From Aestuarierythrobacter sp037968495 (GTDB lineage Bacteria; Pseudomonadota; Alphaproteobacteria; Sphingomonadales; Sphingomonadaceae): a DNA stretch of 46,536 bases. Each line of letters opens with the position of its first letter. The stretch's first letter is position 1. Both the position numbers and the translations under genes were made by a program. Location of the stretch: contig JBBKVP010000049.1 in the NCBI GenBank assembly GCA_037968495.1, positions 1-46,536 of the forward strand, read 5' to 3'. The notes beneath the pieces were generated by a model. It ran no database searches. It was not told the DNA's origin and saw only the letters and a program-made list of their open reading frames with translations. Shown in pieces: positions 16,501 to 25,017 of this stretch.

Positions 16501-17706
16501 TTGTACGAATTCCCTGACGCCAAGGCCGTAGTCAGCGCTCTCGCGCCTGACGAACCCGTTATTCTCAACCGTCCGCACGCTGCGGCGCGCGCTGCCCGCT
16601 TCTTCACCGAGAAGTTTCCGGGCAAGACGCTCTACGCGGTGAAAGCCAACCCATCGCCGGAACTGCTGAAGGTCCTGTGGGATGGTGGTGTTACGCATTA
16701 TGATGTGGCTTCGATAGCCGAAGTGCGCCTCGCACACGAGGCTCTGCCGGAAGCAGTGTTGTGCTTTATGCATCCTGTTAAGCGGGCGCGGGCGATCCGT
16801 GAGGCTTACCACGAACACGGCGTAAAAACATTCAGCCTCGATACGATGGAAGAGCTGGAGAAGATCGTCACCGCCTGCAGTGACGAACAGGGCAATCCGG
16901 CCACGGACCTGCGCCTGCTGATCCGTCTCCGCGTATCGAGCGAGTATGCCGAACTGTCACTCGCATCGAAGTTTGGTGCCGATCTGGCCGATGCGGGCGA
17001 GCTGCTTCAGGTAACCCGCCAGCATTGCGACTGGCTGGGCGTATGTTTCCACGTGGGCAGCCAAGCGATGACGCCATTTGCCTATGTACAGGCACTGGAA
17101 CGGGTCCGTGCGTCGATAGCGGACGCCAGTGTTGTGATCGACGTGGTAGATGTTGGCGGTGGTTTCCCCAGCATCTATCCAGGCATGGAACCGCCGCCGC
17201 TGGAGGATTACTTCTCGGTCATTAACCGCCATTTCTACGAATTGCCTATCGCCTATAATGCCGAGCTATGGTGCGAGCCCGGCCGTGCAATGTGCGCCGA
17301 ATATTCGTCGCTTATCGTGCTCGTTGAAAAACGCCGGGACAATGAACTGTATATCAATGATGGGTCTTACGGCGCGTTGTTCGATGCGGCGCATGTCGAC
17401 TGGCGTTTCCCGGTCACGGCCTTGGCAGATGATTTGACCGGCCCGCTGCAGGAATTCGCATTTTACGGTCCGACTTGCGACGATGCCGATTACATGAAGG
17501 GTCCCTTCGTGCTGCCATCTGACATCAAGGCGGGCGACTATATCGAAATCGGAATGCTCGGCGCTTACGGCGCAGCGATGAAGACGGGCTTCAACGGCTT
17601 TGGCGATGCCGAGGCTGTGAATGTAACCGACGAGCCGATGTTCAGCCTCTACCGCGGCGACCGCGCCGATCCGCGCAGCAGCGACAATGTAGTGAGTTTG
17701 CGCTAA
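16501..17706 (+). CDS. Ornithine decarboxylase (alanine-racemase fold)
   Basis: This 401-residue enzyme should convert ornithine to putrescine, feeding the carboxyspermidine genes upstream. It shows the PLP Lys in LYAVKANPSPELL, SLASKFGAD, the His block VCFHVGSQAM, the phosphate loop VDVGGGFPSIYPGM, the EPGRAMCAEYSSL site, catalytic Cys in FYGPTCDDADY, and GAYGAAMKTGFNGF. The group includes lysine/ornithine dual enzymes, so specificity is not certain. The start is TTG 16501 after AGGGGG; no ATG lies nearby in frame. A 115-base gap separates it from the hydrolase and probably holds its own promoter. Confidence 0.9.
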   Translation: MYEFPDAKAVVSALAPDEPVILNRPHAAARAARFFTEKFPGKTLYAVKANPSPELLKVLWDGGVTHYDVASIAEVRLAHEALPEAVLCFMHPVKRARAIREAYHEHGVKTFSLDTMEELEKIVTACSDEQGNPATDLRLLIRLRVSSEYAELSLASKFGADLADAGELLQVTRQHCDWLGVCFHVGSQAMTPFAYVQALERVRASIADASVVIDVVDVGGGFPSIYPGMEPPPLEDYFSVINRHFYELPIAYNAELWCEPGRAMCAEYSSLIVLVEKRRDNELYINDGSYGALFDAAHVDWRFPVTALADDLTGPLQEFAFYGPTCDDADYMKGPFVLPSDIKAGDYIEIGMLGAYGAAMKTGFNGFGDAEAVNVTDEPMFSLYRGDRADPRSSDNVVSLR

Positions 17707-18581
17707 GCCCGAGTTTGCCTGCTCAACAATTTTTCGAACAATCCCACGCTCTGATGTGGCAGAGCGACTGCCGCGAGAAGCTGGAAGCCTGCCGCTGCTG
17801 TGGCGATGCCGCCAATTAGGGCCATTGGTGCAAGTAACACGCCCAGTGCCACCGCGAGCGCACTGATCCCAACGGCGACCAATGCGAATTGCTTGACTGT
17901 CCAGCCAGAGAGCTCGTTTTGGATGGCGCCAAAGTGGCGCGGTGTGTGGAACAAGCAGAAGAACACTGCGAAACCGACCAAAGGCGGCAGCAGGAACAGG
18001 CTGCCAATTAGCAGAGCGAACAGCACCGAGCGGCTCCAGTCGAGACCGCGGGCTGCAACGCCAAGTCCGACTATAGAGATAAGCAGTGTTACCGGTGCAA
18101 ATAGGACGAAACTTTTGGTGATCACATCGGCGGTCATTGGCCCCGCCATCGCGCTGAAAATCGCTTCAACTTCGGTCGGATGGGCTACGCCGATCGCGCA
18201 GATTGGTGCAAAGCCGAGCGCGATGCGGAAAAGAGGTTCCTTAATCTCGGGCCAGTCCTCGGCAAAATGGACGATGGCGGTCATTAAGAACAGGATGAGG
18301 ACGAAGCTTGGCGCCATCCTCCACAGGAGAAGTGCGAGAACCACCATCGCGACATAGATGGTCAGAAAAATAGCCAGCCTGCCGTGGCCCAAGCGCGCAC
18401 GATTGGCAACGCGGTGAATGTCAAAGGCGCCATGCGGCAGTCCGCCGATCAAGAAAAGCAGCGTTGCGATGACGGGCAGTGCTGTGTCTGAATAGAGACC
18501 CGGCACGGCGGCCAAGAGCAGCGCCACAAAAAGGATCACGAACTGCAAAAACGGCAACACCGCCGACGACCTGAAGGTCAT
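17703..18581 (-). CDS. blh: Brp/Blh-type beta-carotene 15,15'-dioxygenase
   Basis: Blh cleaves beta-carotene into two retinal molecules, the chromophore for the rhodopsin next to it. The 292-residue membrane protein shows the conserved His motifs GGLPHGAFDIHR, VHFAEDW, FCLFHTPRHFGA and ALPHQSVGL, which bind the catalytic iron in the family. I placed the start at ATG 18581; an in-frame TTG at 18620 overlaps the rhodopsin stop (TTGA) and would add thirteen residues, and given similar overlaps elsewhere in this window it remains possible. It is convergent with the ornithine decarboxylase gene, overlapping by four bases. Confidence 0.92.
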   Translation of the reverse strand: MTFRSSAVLPFLQFVILFVALLLAAVPGLYSDTALPVIATLLFLIGGLPHGAFDIHRVANRARLGHGRLAIFLTIYVAMVVLALLLWRMAPSFVLILFLMTAIVHFAEDWPEIKEPLFRIALGFAPICAIGVAHPTEVEAIFSAMAGPMTADVITKSFVLFAPVTLLISIVGLGVAARGLDWSRSVLFALLIGSLFLLPPLVGFAVFFCLFHTPRHFGAIQNELSGWTVKQFALVAVGISALAVALGVLLAPMALIGGIATAAAGFQLLAAVALPHQSVGLFEKLLSRQTRA

Positions 18582-18616
18582 CGGCGGCGCCGTCGAGCTT
18601 GCGACCCTCCGCTCAA

Positions 18617-19405
18617 TCAAACGGGGAGAGCTTCTTTCGCTTCTCGGCGTTCGTCAGCAATTTCGGATTCAACCGCCGATTTCCGCACTGCGATGAGGTA
18701 GATCAACACACCGACCACGGCCTTCGCTATGAGGTCGGCAATGGAGTAACCGATCTGGATAACCGTTTCCGCTGCCGGTCCTTCGAGGCCGATAAATGGC
18801 GCCATATAAACGATAGGGTAGAAACCCCAGCTGGCGAATGTCAGCAGGCGAGCCTTCTTCAGCAAGCCGCGGACTTGAGGGTGATTGTTGTTGATCGCTG
18901 CGCCAAGTCCGGCGAACAATTCATAAACGATGTAAAGGAATGGGATGGTCGACAAGGTACCCCAAATTGCGCGCGTGGTATTGTCGTCAGCGATTTCGCC
19001 AGGATAGCCTAGCACAATCATCAGCGCAGCGGCGAAACCAAGCTTCAATGCCTTGCTGACCGTCTCGTCGCGCGTCAGGCCCATTACGAGAACCAGTTCG
19101 ATGAGCAGCAGCGGCACTGTGAGCAACCAATCAACATAGCGATATGCATCGTTAAAAGCGACGCCGGTAGCGCTTACGACGCCGTTTTCAAAAATATATG
19201 CGCCTTCAAAACTCTCGAATATGCGGAAGTAATGATAGGCTGCGATGGCGCAAACTAGGCCTGAAATAGTGACTGCTGTTTTATATTTTGGGGCAACTTG
19301 ACTGCGGCTAATCCACAAGAACAGCGTTGTCGCGGCCATCGCCGCAAAAGTAAACGAAAACGCATTATAGATTAGCGAATATTGGAATGCTGAAAGTACT
19401 TCCAT
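18617..19405 (-). CDS. Proteorhodopsin-type light-driven proton pump
   Basis: The 262-residue seven-helix protein carries Asp92, Thr96 and Glu103 in helix C (RYVDWLLTVPLLLIELVL), the DTE pattern of outward proton pumps: Asp is the proton acceptor and Glu the donor. His58 (AYHYF) matches the His that pairs with the acceptor in proteorhodopsin. Asp224 and the retinal-binding Lys228 sit in SIADLIAKAV. The position that tunes colour (105 in proteorhodopsin numbering, here Leu100) is Leu, predicting green absorption. GGAGAG precedes the ATG. It forms an operon with blh, and the LOV-HTH regulator lies upstream on the same strand. Confidence 0.95.
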   Translation of the reverse strand: MEVLSAFQYSLIYNAFSFTFAAMAATTLFLWISRSQVAPKYKTAVTISGLVCAIAAYHYFRIFESFEGAYIFENGVVSATGVAFNDAYRYVDWLLTVPLLLIELVLVMGLTRDETVSKALKLGFAAALMIVLGYPGEIADDNTTRAIWGTLSTIPFLYIVYELFAGLGAAINNNHPQVRGLLKKARLLTFASWGFYPIVYMAPFIGLEGPAAETVIQIGYSIADLIAKAVVGVLIYLIAVRKSAVESEIADERREAKEALPV

Positions 19406-19430
19406 ATTGTCTCTCCAAACAACCTGCCTA

Positions 19431-19448
19431 TGCCCCGAATTTGGGGCA
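19431..19448 (-). promoter_or_regulatory. Inverted repeat in the rhodopsin leader
   Basis: TGCCCC-GAATTT-GGGGCA is a perfect 6-bp inverted repeat located 26-43 bases before the rhodopsin start. It could be a leader hairpin or an operator half-site pair. No T-run follows in the rhodopsin direction, so it is not a terminator. Confidence 0.4.
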
Positions 19449-19567
19449 GCATCCGCTCACCCACAACCGGATAGGTTGGATCAGGGAGGGACCCGATAAG
19501 TGGACTCACGAATACTGCTCGAAGCTTGATAGGCTTGGCTTGACCAAGAGAAAATATGGACCTTGGG

Positions 19568-19598
19568 CTAGGGTCTAGGTGCTAGAAGCAAGTTCTAG
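19568..19598. repeat. CTAG heptad repeats between LOV-HTH gene and rhodopsin
   Basis: CTAG occurs at 19568, 19575, 19582 and 19595; the first three are spaced exactly 7 bases. The last two form an inverted repeat CTAGAA-GCAAG-TTCTAG (19582-19598) that overlaps the stop codon of the LOV-HTH gene. CTAG is usually rare in proteobacterial DNA. The block lies about 165-195 bases upstream of the rhodopsin start and could be a binding array for the regulator; this is inference. Confidence 0.45.
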
Positions 19599-20263
19599 AT
19601 GCCCGCTTCAACTGCCACCCTTACCAGATCGGCGGTTGTCTTAATCTCCAGCTTTTCCATCGCCAGACCGCGATGCATCTTAACTGTCTTTTCAGAAATA
19701 CCAAGGTCACCAGCGATCTGCTTATTGCGCAGGCCAGCGGCGACCATCCGCGTCACTTCGAACTGGCGCGGTGACAAAGTTTGTATCTGAGCGCTGGCCC
19801 TTTCGCGAGCTACACTGCGTGTTTCGGGGTCGTTGTCGTCAATCTCGACTTGACTGCCGAGGAAATATTGCAAGTCGTCACGATCATCATAAATTGGCGC
19901 GACAAGCACAGCATTGCGAAACGGGATGCCGCCCTTTTTGTAGTTCAATATTTCGACTAGGACCGGTTTGTGCAGCCGCACACCTTCACGGATACGTTCG
20001 GTTAGCCAAGGTTCCGTTCCTTTGCCAGACAAGAAGCGGCAGTTGCGGCCAAGAATTTCGTCCGCACCATATCCAGTGAGCTCCATGAAGGCGTCGTTCA
20101 CAGCGACAATCGGGTTGTCTGGCAAGCGAGGGTCGGAAATGACAGATGCGACAGGGCTAGCTTCGATTAGATTCATCACCCAATCCGCAGGTTCAAACGC
20201 CTCCAGCGCGTGCGGTTCCGCCGGGCCATGAATGTTCGCGTGAGTCGGGATTTCCGGTTGCAT
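19595..20263 (-). CDS. LOV-HTH blue-light transcription factor, EL222-like
   Basis: The product has an N-terminal LOV domain and a C-terminal LuxR-type helix-turn-helix. The LOV core GRNCRFLSGKGTEPWLTERI holds the photoactive Cys that bonds to flavin in blue light; flavin contacts are in EILNYKKGGIPFRNAVLV and the signalling Gln in YFLGSQVEI. The HTH domain is LSPRQFEVTRMVAAGLRNKQ then ISEKTVKMHRGL. The similarity to EL222 of Erythrobacter litoralis is strong across the full length, and in EL222 light releases the HTH domain to dimerise on DNA. ATG 20263 gives 222 residues; GTG 20281 is an alternative, and neither has a clear ribosome site. Lying upstream of rhodopsin and blh on the same strand, it is a likely light-dependent activator of them. 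Confidence 0.93.
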   Translation of the reverse strand: MQPEIPTHANIHGPAEPHALEAFEPADWVMNLIEASPVASVISDPRLPDNPIVAVNDAFMELTGYGADEILGRNCRFLSGKGTEPWLTERIREGVRLHKPVLVEILNYKKGGIPFRNAVLVAPIYDDRDDLQYFLGSQVEIDDNDPETRSVARERASAQIQTLSPRQFEVTRMVAAGLRNKQIAGDLGISEKTVKMHRGLAMEKLEIKTTADLVRVAVEAGI

Positions 20264-20480
20264 GCTGTGTCTATCGGACACGCGATGACATATTGCAAAT
20301 ACACTGCTGATCCAGTGGCACTGTGATCCGTAAAAGCGACTGTGCTAAAACTTTTTTCATACCCTCATAACGGCTGCGCGCTCAGGTAGTTTCAGAACCA
20401 GACTTTCATTTAAATGCCTGTTACCCTTTTTCGAGCAATTTCATTTATGTAACGGCCGCCTATCTATGCGGAAATTGAGT

Positions 20481-22697
20481 CTAGGCAGCGCCTGAAATCT
20501 GCACTTGCATGAAGGCGGGCGCGCTCTTCTGTCCGCGGCCCATTTGCTCATGCGGGAATGCTTTTTCCTGTGTCAGCGAAGCCAGCGGCATACCCGCTGT
20601 GGCAAGAGCATAAGGCGAAACACGGTGGCGCGTGCAAAGGCCGCCTGCGCCGTCGCTCACCAAGGCGTTTTCAAATTCGATACCGATGGATTTGTCTGTG
20701 ACACGGGTCACGGTGCCCACGGCCAGCTGTCCGCCGCCCATATCGACGACAAGCTGAGTTTCCTTGGGGACACCAATCAGCCCTTCGATGAGCGTACCGG
20801 TCTTCGACAGATCGCGCATAACGGCTTCGTAGCGGTGATCATCATGGATCACGCCAACCCGGCGGAAAACGGAGCGACGTTCCGGACGGTGGCGATCGGG
20901 GCCTTGCGGTTCGATTTTGAATTCGCCCGAACCGATCCGCTCTAGAATTTGCGGTTGCGGCAGGGCCTTGCTGTAGAGCCAACCTTGTATGAGCGTGCCG
21001 CCCTTTGATTTGACGACTTCAAGCTGGTCGAATGCCTCGACACCCTCGACGGTTGTTTCCATGCCGAGCGCGTTCGAAAGGCCGATGATGGCCGCAATGA
21101 TCTTGGCGCTGTTTTCGTCTTGCTGCGTGCAAGTTTCCACGAAGCTGCGGTCGACCTTCAATTTGTCGAACGGTGCGTTCCGCAAATAGCTGAGCGAGGA
21201 ATAGCCCGTACCGAAATCGTCGAGTGCGAGGCGAACGCCCAGCGCCTTTAGCGATTTGAAGATCGCTGCAGTTGTTTCATTGTCGCCGACGAAGATGCTT
21301 TCGGTCAGCTCCAGCTCTAATCGGTCAGGTTCAATTCCGGTTTCTTCAAGCACCCGTTCGACCACAGATGGAAATACGGGATTGGCAAATTGCACTGCCG
21401 AGACATTTACCGCAACACGAACAGTCTGGGGCCATTCCTGCGCATCGGTGCAGGCGCGACGTATCGCCCACTCGCCCAAATCGTTGATGAGGTCGGAGTC
21501 CTCGGCCACCGGAATGAACAGGCTGGGGCTTACAAAGCCGCGTTCGGGATGCGTCCAACGCATTAGCGCTTCGATGCATACCACGGTGTTGTCGGTTGCG
21601 CGGACAACAGGTTGATAGTGGAGTTCCAAGTCTTCGTTTTGCAGGGCGAGCCGCAAGTCGTCGATCAAAATGTCGCGTTCTTCTTCCTCATCCTTCAGGT
21701 CGGAGGAATAGAATCGGAATTGCCCGCGTCCGCCATTTTTGGCCGCATAGAGCGCCAGATCGGATGCGCGGATCAGCTCTTCGCGTTCGATGCCGTCATA
21801 GGGCATAATCGCAATACCAACCGATGTGCCGATGATGGCGCGTTTTTCTTCGATTGGATAAGGCTGCGACACGATCTGGATGATCTTGTCGGCAATCTCG
21901 CCCAGAGTTCCGCGATCATCGATATCGGGCAGGATGATCTGGAATTCGTCACCGCCGAGCCGGCCTACTTCACCGCGATTACCGATAATGATGCGTAGGC
22001 GCTCGGAAGCTTGGATAAGCAAGGAGTCACCCGCCTGATGGCCCATCGTATCGTTGACACGCTTGAACTTGTCGAGATCGAGCATCATCAGCGCGCAGGA
22101 ACGCTTGGATGTACGGTAGGAAGCAAGCAACCCGTCGAGCCGCTTGTTCATATAATGGCGGTTCGCGAGGCCTGTCAGCGAATCATATTCAGCCAGCCTG
22201 GAATCGACCAGCTTTTGTTCGTATTCCACCGTGATATCATAGGCGCTTCCGCGATAACCCTTGAAATTGCCGCTCGCATCGAAAGTCGCTTTGCCGCTGA
22301 TCGACCACCATGTCTGGCGCACGTCATGCTTTGATTTGTTAAGCGCAAAACGGACAGTCAGGTCGCGGATTTTCTTGCGTGACTTTATCTGGAAATTGAG
22401 CGGACGATCCGATCTCTCGTCGGGATTATCAGTGTCGGTTTCAAACAGCTTCATCAGCGTTTCGCCAACCAGCTCGCTCATCGAACGGCCGAGCTTTTCT
22501 GCTGCATTGGGCGACATATAGATCAGCCGGCCTTCGGCATCAGTGGCCCAGATCCAGCCAATCGAAGCCTGTTCAAACTCGTCGAGAATTTCGTGACGCA
22601 GCCGAGAATCGATAACAACATCTTGCACGTCTGACGTCGGCTCGATGGAATTCGAGCGACGGTTAGTGAGTCCTTGCATGAAACTTTTGACGGCCAT
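20481..22697 (-). CDS. PAS-GGDEF-EAL-PilZ cyclic-di-GMP protein
   Basis: This 738-residue protein has, in order, a PAS domain (about residues 35-160), a GGDEF diguanylate cyclase domain with intact LGGDEFQI (248-252), an EAL phosphodiesterase domain with CIEALMRW (376-378) and LALDDFGTGYSSLSYL, and a C-terminal PilZ-like domain with RHRPERRSVFRR and DLSKTGTLIEG. Both catalytic motifs look complete, so it may make and break c-di-GMP. The usual RxxD product-inhibition site before GGDEF is absent. There is no membrane segment or signal peptide. Its 3' end is 218 bases upstream of the LOV-HTH start on the same strand, so c-di-GMP signalling may belong to the light block. Confidence 0.93.
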   Translation of the reverse strand: MAVKSFMQGLTNRRSNSIEPTSDVQDVVIDSRLRHEILDEFEQASIGWIWATDAEGRLIYMSPNAAEKLGRSMSELVGETLMKLFETDTDNPDERSDRPLNFQIKSRKKIRDLTVRFALNKSKHDVRQTWWSISGKATFDASGNFKGYRGSAYDITVEYEQKLVDSRLAEYDSLTGLANRHYMNKRLDGLLASYRTSKRSCALMMLDLDKFKRVNDTMGHQAGDSLLIQASERLRIIIGNRGEVGRLGGDEFQIILPDIDDRGTLGEIADKIIQIVSQPYPIEEKRAIIGTSVGIAIMPYDGIEREELIRASDLALYAAKNGGRGQFRFYSSDLKDEEEERDILIDDLRLALQNEDLELHYQPVVRATDNTVVCIEALMRWTHPERGFVSPSLFIPVAEDSDLINDLGEWAIRRACTDAQEWPQTVRVAVNVSAVQFANPVFPSVVERVLEETGIEPDRLELELTESIFVGDNETTAAIFKSLKALGVRLALDDFGTGYSSLSYLRNAPFDKLKVDRSFVETCTQQDENSAKIIAAIIGLSNALGMETTVEGVEAFDQLEVVKSKGGTLIQGWLYSKALPQPQILERIGSGEFKIEPQGPDRHRPERRSVFRRVGVIHDDHRYEAVMRDLSKTGTLIEGLIGVPKETQLVVDMGGGQLAVGTVTRVTDKSIGIEFENALVSDGAGGLCTRHRVSPYALATAGMPLASLTQEKAFPHEQMGRGQKSAPAFMQVQISGAA

Positions 22698-22769
22698 AAA
22701 TCCGCTATCGCATCGTATGGTTAACAGACAGCTAAGGGTTTGCCGAATTCAACCGTAATGTCTGAGCGA

Positions 22770-23642
22770 TCAGCCGCCTAGTTTGTAAAACGGCTTATCG
22801 CCCGCGATTGTAACGCGCTCCATTTTGCGGGCTGCGGGGAAGTAATCGCTGGCTGCAAAATGCTGGCAAATTCGGTTGTCCCAAAACGCCATTGATCCTG
22901 CTTTCCAGCGGAAGCGGCACTGAATTTCGGGGTTCGAGGCCGTTGCGCAGAGATGCTCGATCAGGCCGGCACTTTCTGTCTTGGCCAGGCCTTCGACGTG
23001 GCTGGTGAAGGCGCGGTTGACGTAGATCACTTGTTTGCCCGTTTCGGGATGCGTGCGGATTACCGGATGTGATTGCAGCGGGTATTTCTCGTGGAGCTGT
23101 TCGGGTGTCATGTTGAGCCGTTTGCCGAACACGCGGGCGATGTCGTGAACGGCGGTCAGTCCGGAACAGAATTTCTGCATTTCAGGGCTGAGCATTTCAT
23201 ACGCCCGGTTCATATCCGCGAACAGCGTGTCGCCGCCGACTTCAGGCACCTCTACTGCGCGCAAGATTGAACCAAGCGAGGGCTCAGGGCGCCATGTCAC
23301 GTCGGAGTGCCACATATTCTCACGGCCACGGCTTTCGGGCCCGTGAGCGATATGCAGGATCTCCCGGTCGGCCTGCTTCTTTGGCGTTGCGGGATGGATT
23401 TCCAGCTCACCAAAATGCCGCCCGAATGCGATGTGCTGGTGAGCAGTCAGCTTTTGATCACGGAAGAAAATGACACCATGTTTTAACAAGGCCGCGCGAA
23501 TTTCAGGAATGCGCTGTCCGATGTCTGGATCAGCCAAATCAATATCGAGGATTTCAGCGCCGATTGCCGGCGTCATCGGGCGGACGTTCAGATCGCCGGT
23601 ATCGAGAGCAGTTTCCAGCTCCAATTTTGCCATAGTGGCCAC
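22770..23642 (-). CDS. TauD/TfdA-type Fe(II)/2-oxoglutarate dioxygenase
   Basis: The 290-residue enzyme has the iron triad of the family: His and Asp in MWHSDVTWRPEP and the distal His in WDNRICQHFAASDY, whose Arg region binds 2-oxoglutarate. VIRTHPETGKQVIYVN and FTSHVEGL also match the family. Relatives hydroxylate taurine, alkyl sulfates or aryloxyalkanoates; the substrate cannot be read here. The start is GTG 23642, with AGGAA seven bases upstream, which fits better than the ATG three codons later. It is 42 bases after hemA on the same strand and may be cotranscribed. Confidence 0.92.
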   Translation of the reverse strand: MATMAKLELETALDTGDLNVRPMTPAIGAEILDIDLADPDIGQRIPEIRAALLKHGVIFFRDQKLTAHQHIAFGRHFGELEIHPATPKKQADREILHIAHGPESRGRENMWHSDVTWRPEPSLGSILRAVEVPEVGGDTLFADMNRAYEMLSPEMQKFCSGLTAVHDIARVFGKRLNMTPEQLHEKYPLQSHPVIRTHPETGKQVIYVNRAFTSHVEGLAKTESAGLIEHLCATASNPEIQCRFRWKAGSMAFWDNRICQHFAASDYFPAARKMERVTIAGDKPFYKLGG

Positions 23643-23684
23643 GCTGTATTTCCTATCACAGTCCGGCCCGAATATCGAGCCGCG

Positions 23685-24905
23685 TCAGGCTGCCTTGCGC
23701 AGCTCCAAATCCATCCGGTCCCAGATTTCGACTAGCGCTTCTGCCAGTTCGTGCATCATCGCTTCGGTATGGGCCGGGCCGGGCGTAAAACGCAGGCGCT
23801 CCGTTCCGCGCGGCACGGTCGGGAAATTGATCGGCTGCACATAGACGCCATATTCCGCGAGCAGGATGTCACTGATCTTCTTGGCGCGCACTGGGTCGCC
23901 CACCATCAGCGGAACGATATGCGTGGTGCTATCCATTACCGGCAAGCCAGCATCGCGGAAGATTTGCTTGAGCAGCGCGGCATTGGATTGTTGTGCTTCG
24001 CGCTCGACGCTGGAACTCTTCAGATGGCGTACCGATGCGAGCACACCCGCCACCAGAACAGGGCTGAGCGAGGTCGTGAAAATGAAGCCCGGCGCGTAGG
24101 AGCGAATGACGTCGATAATCTTACTATCGGTCGCGATGTAGCCGCCCATCACGCCAAACGCCTTGCCCAGCGTTCCTTCGATGATGTTGATGCGGTCTGC
24201 CGCATCGTCGCGTTCCGAAATGCCGCCGCCACGTTTGCCGTACATGCCAACCGCGTGGACTTCGTCTATGTAAGTCAGCGCATTATACTTTTCAGCCAGA
24301 TCGCAAATGCCGTGGATCGGGGCAACATCACCATCCATGGAATAGACGCTTTCGAAGGCGATCAGCTTGGGCGTTTCGGGATCTTCGGCGGCGAGCAATT
24401 CTTCGAGATGTTCGAGATCGTTGTGCCGCCAGATCTGCTTCTCGCAGCCGGAATTACGGATGCCCGCAATCATGCTGGCGTGGTTGAGTTCGTCCGAAAA
24501 AATAACGCAGCCGGGCAGCAATTTCGCCAGTGTTGAAAGCGTCGCATCGTTGGAGACATAACCACTGGTGAACAGCAGTGCGCCTTCCTTGCCGTGGAGG
24601 TCGGCCAGTTCTTCTTCGAGTTGGACGTGGAAGTGGGTGTTACCGCCGATATTGCGGGTGCCGCCGGAACCGGCGCCGACATCATGCAGCGCATCTTCCA
24701 TCGCTTTGATTACGTCGGGGTGCTGGCCCATCGCGAGATAATCGTTGGAGCACCAGACCGTGATCGGCTTAGGGCCATTGTGCCCGTGGAAGCAGCGCGC
24801 ATTGGGATAAGCACCCTTGTTGCGCATGATGTCGATAAAGACACGGTAGCGGCCTTCGGCGTGAAGCCGGTCAATCGCTTGGTCGAAAATCTGATCGTAG
24901 TTCAA
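23685..24905 (-). CDS. hemA: 5-Aminolevulinate synthase
   Basis: HemA condenses glycine with succinyl-CoA to 5-aminolevulinate, the first step of heme synthesis by the C4 route typical of alphaproteobacteria. The 406-residue PLP enzyme shows WCSNDYLAMGQHPDVI, GAGSGGTRNIGGN, FSDELNHASMI, YIDEVHAVGMYG, the Schiff-base Lys in IIEGTLGKAFGVMGGY and FTTSLSPVLVAG. Its length is standard. A palindrome resembling a Fur box lies about 100 bases upstream (25003-25017). The succinyl-CoA it uses is also the end product of the propionyl-CoA genes at 39-43 kb. Confidence 0.96.
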   Translation of the reverse strand: MNYDQIFDQAIDRLHAEGRYRVFIDIMRNKGAYPNARCFHGHNGPKPITVWCSNDYLAMGQHPDVIKAMEDALHDVGAGSGGTRNIGGNTHFHVQLEEELADLHGKEGALLFTSGYVSNDATLSTLAKLLPGCVIFSDELNHASMIAGIRNSGCEKQIWRHNDLEHLEELLAAEDPETPKLIAFESVYSMDGDVAPIHGICDLAEKYNALTYIDEVHAVGMYGKRGGGISERDDAADRINIIEGTLGKAFGVMGGYIATDSKIIDVIRSYAPGFIFTTSLSPVLVAGVLASVRHLKSSSVEREAQQSNAALLKQIFRDAGLPVMDSTTHIVPLMVGDPVRAKKISDILLAEYGVYVQPINFPTVPRGTERLRFTPGPAHTEAMMHELAEALVEIWDRMDLELRKAA

Positions 24906-25002
24906 CGGAAGACGCCGCCCATACTGCCTAATTTCTTACCGCCTGTCTGACGGTGTTCCGGAGGCCTTAAACAACCCAATATGTCTTTGAAAGGTTGTTC
25001 TT

Positions 25003-25017
25003 TGCGAATGATTCGCA
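25003..25017. promoter_or_regulatory. Fur-like palindrome upstream of hemA
   Basis: TGCGAAT-G-ATTCGCA is a perfect 7-bp inverted repeat around a single base, similar to the core of Fur boxes. It lies between murI and hemA, directly after the murI stop and about 100 bases upstream of the hemA start. Iron control of heme synthesis is a reasonable reading; the binding protein is not identified here. Confidence 0.5.
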
